Of a DNA stretch of 64,000 bases, positions 63,890-64,000 are shown piece after piece. The notes under the pieces are model-generated. The model had not been told where the DNA came from. It did no database searches and was given only the letters and a program-made list of their open reading frames with translations. The position numbers and the translations under genes were made by a program. Positions within the stretch are counted from its first letter, which is position 1. Every line of letters starts with the position of its first letter. The DNA comes from Vibrio hepatarius (GTDB lineage: Bacteria > Pseudomonadota > Gammaproteobacteria > Enterobacterales > Vibrionaceae), in assembly GCF_001274785.1 (NCBI RefSeq), contig NZ_LHPI01000025.1:124001-188000 (forward strand), in the 5' to 3' direction.

Positions 63890-64000
63890 ATGACACTGTA
63901 TGCTCATTTAAATGTATGGTGGTCAACGTATGAAATTAGGCTTTTTTTTGGGGCTGGTGCTGAAGTAGGTTATGGACTCCCTATTGGTGGGAAATTTGCG
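63890..64000 (+). CDS. SIR2-like protein, first 37 codons (cut by window end)
   Basis: An ATG-initiated frame runs off the right edge. Its residues 19-37 read LFFGAGAEVGYGLPIGGKF, the NAD-binding glycine motif GAG...GLPxGxxF of SIR2-like domains used by several anti-phage systems. Too little is visible to name the system. Confidence 0.6.
   Translation, partial: MTLYAHLNVWWSTYEIRLFFGAGAEVGYGLPIGGKFA

Larger units (their letters stand above)
37779..64000. mobile_element. Integrated genomic island (defence island), left end; right end outside window
   Basis: The segment begins at the 3' end of tRNA-Ser. It carries an integrase relic with repeated arm-type sites, then RadC, DUF2787 and AlpA genes typical of integrated elements, and then more than 20 kb of restriction and putative defence genes. 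The bases look richer in A/T than the core half. The attL core is expected within the 3' end of the tRNA; the matching attR would lie beyond the window. Confidence 0.8.

Noticed and set aside
37904..64000. CRISPR array or insertion sequence within the island
   Set aside because: No regularly spaced direct repeats of CRISPR size, no cas genes and no transposase were seen.

Overview
The window is a piece of a gammaproteobacterial chromosome that looks like a Vibrio, probably of the Harveyi-like group. The support is a large monomeric NADP isocitrate dehydrogenase, a torECA TMAO respiration operon, the ruvAB / cydABX-ybgE / ybgC-tolQRAB-pal-cpoB / nadA order, and Vibrio-like protein sequences throughout. 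The species call is inference; no database was searched.

Positions 1 to about 37,900 are core genome: the 3' end of aspS, rluE, icd, cspD, clpSA, a YdcF protein with a YeeZ-like dehydrogenase, a TIGR02647 protein, focA, a newly read 42-codon gene, fetB without fetA, torECA behind a run of TorR-like decamers, a GH36 alpha-galactosidase, ruvC, ruvAB, the cytochrome bd operon behind two FNR boxes, the Tol-Pal operon, nadA, a TVGYGD potassium channel, a copper-chaperone pair, a UPF0149 protein, a hybrid sensor kinase and alaE. Most of these units end in clear intrinsic terminators.

At 37,779 a tRNA-Ser(GGA) marks the edge of an integrated island that runs past the right end of the window. Its left end carries repeated GGTATTACTT-type sites and the first 40 or so codons of a P4-type integrase. 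A deletion has fused this fragment tail-to-tail to a truncated DUF2787 gene. DUF2787, RadC-like and AlpA genes follow.

The rest of the island is a dense defence cluster: (a) a 39-aa Gly/Pro/Ser-rich peptide plus an unrecognised 525-aa protein; (b) a WYL-domain regulator of the BrxR/CapW type, divergent from a CoiA-like nuclease with a long coiled coil; (c) an SRA-like/HNH endonuclease, a Nudix hydrolase and a nuclease-DUF2075 helicase in one operon; (d) a tight pair of SF1 helicases, one Upf1-like and one UvrD-like; (e) an LRAT-like hydrolase with a hydrophobic tail, divergent from an XRE regulator that also has a hydrophobic C-terminus; (f) an mrr-hsdR-hsdS-[ATPase-HNH]-hsdM operon in which a Septu (PtuAB)-like pair sits inside a type I restriction operon with overlapping or touching reading frames; (g) a PLD-fold protein and the first 37 codons of a SIR2-like gene cut by the window edge.

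The best candidates for undescribed systems are (f), as a physically merged type I R-M/Septu-like unit, (a), (d) and (e).
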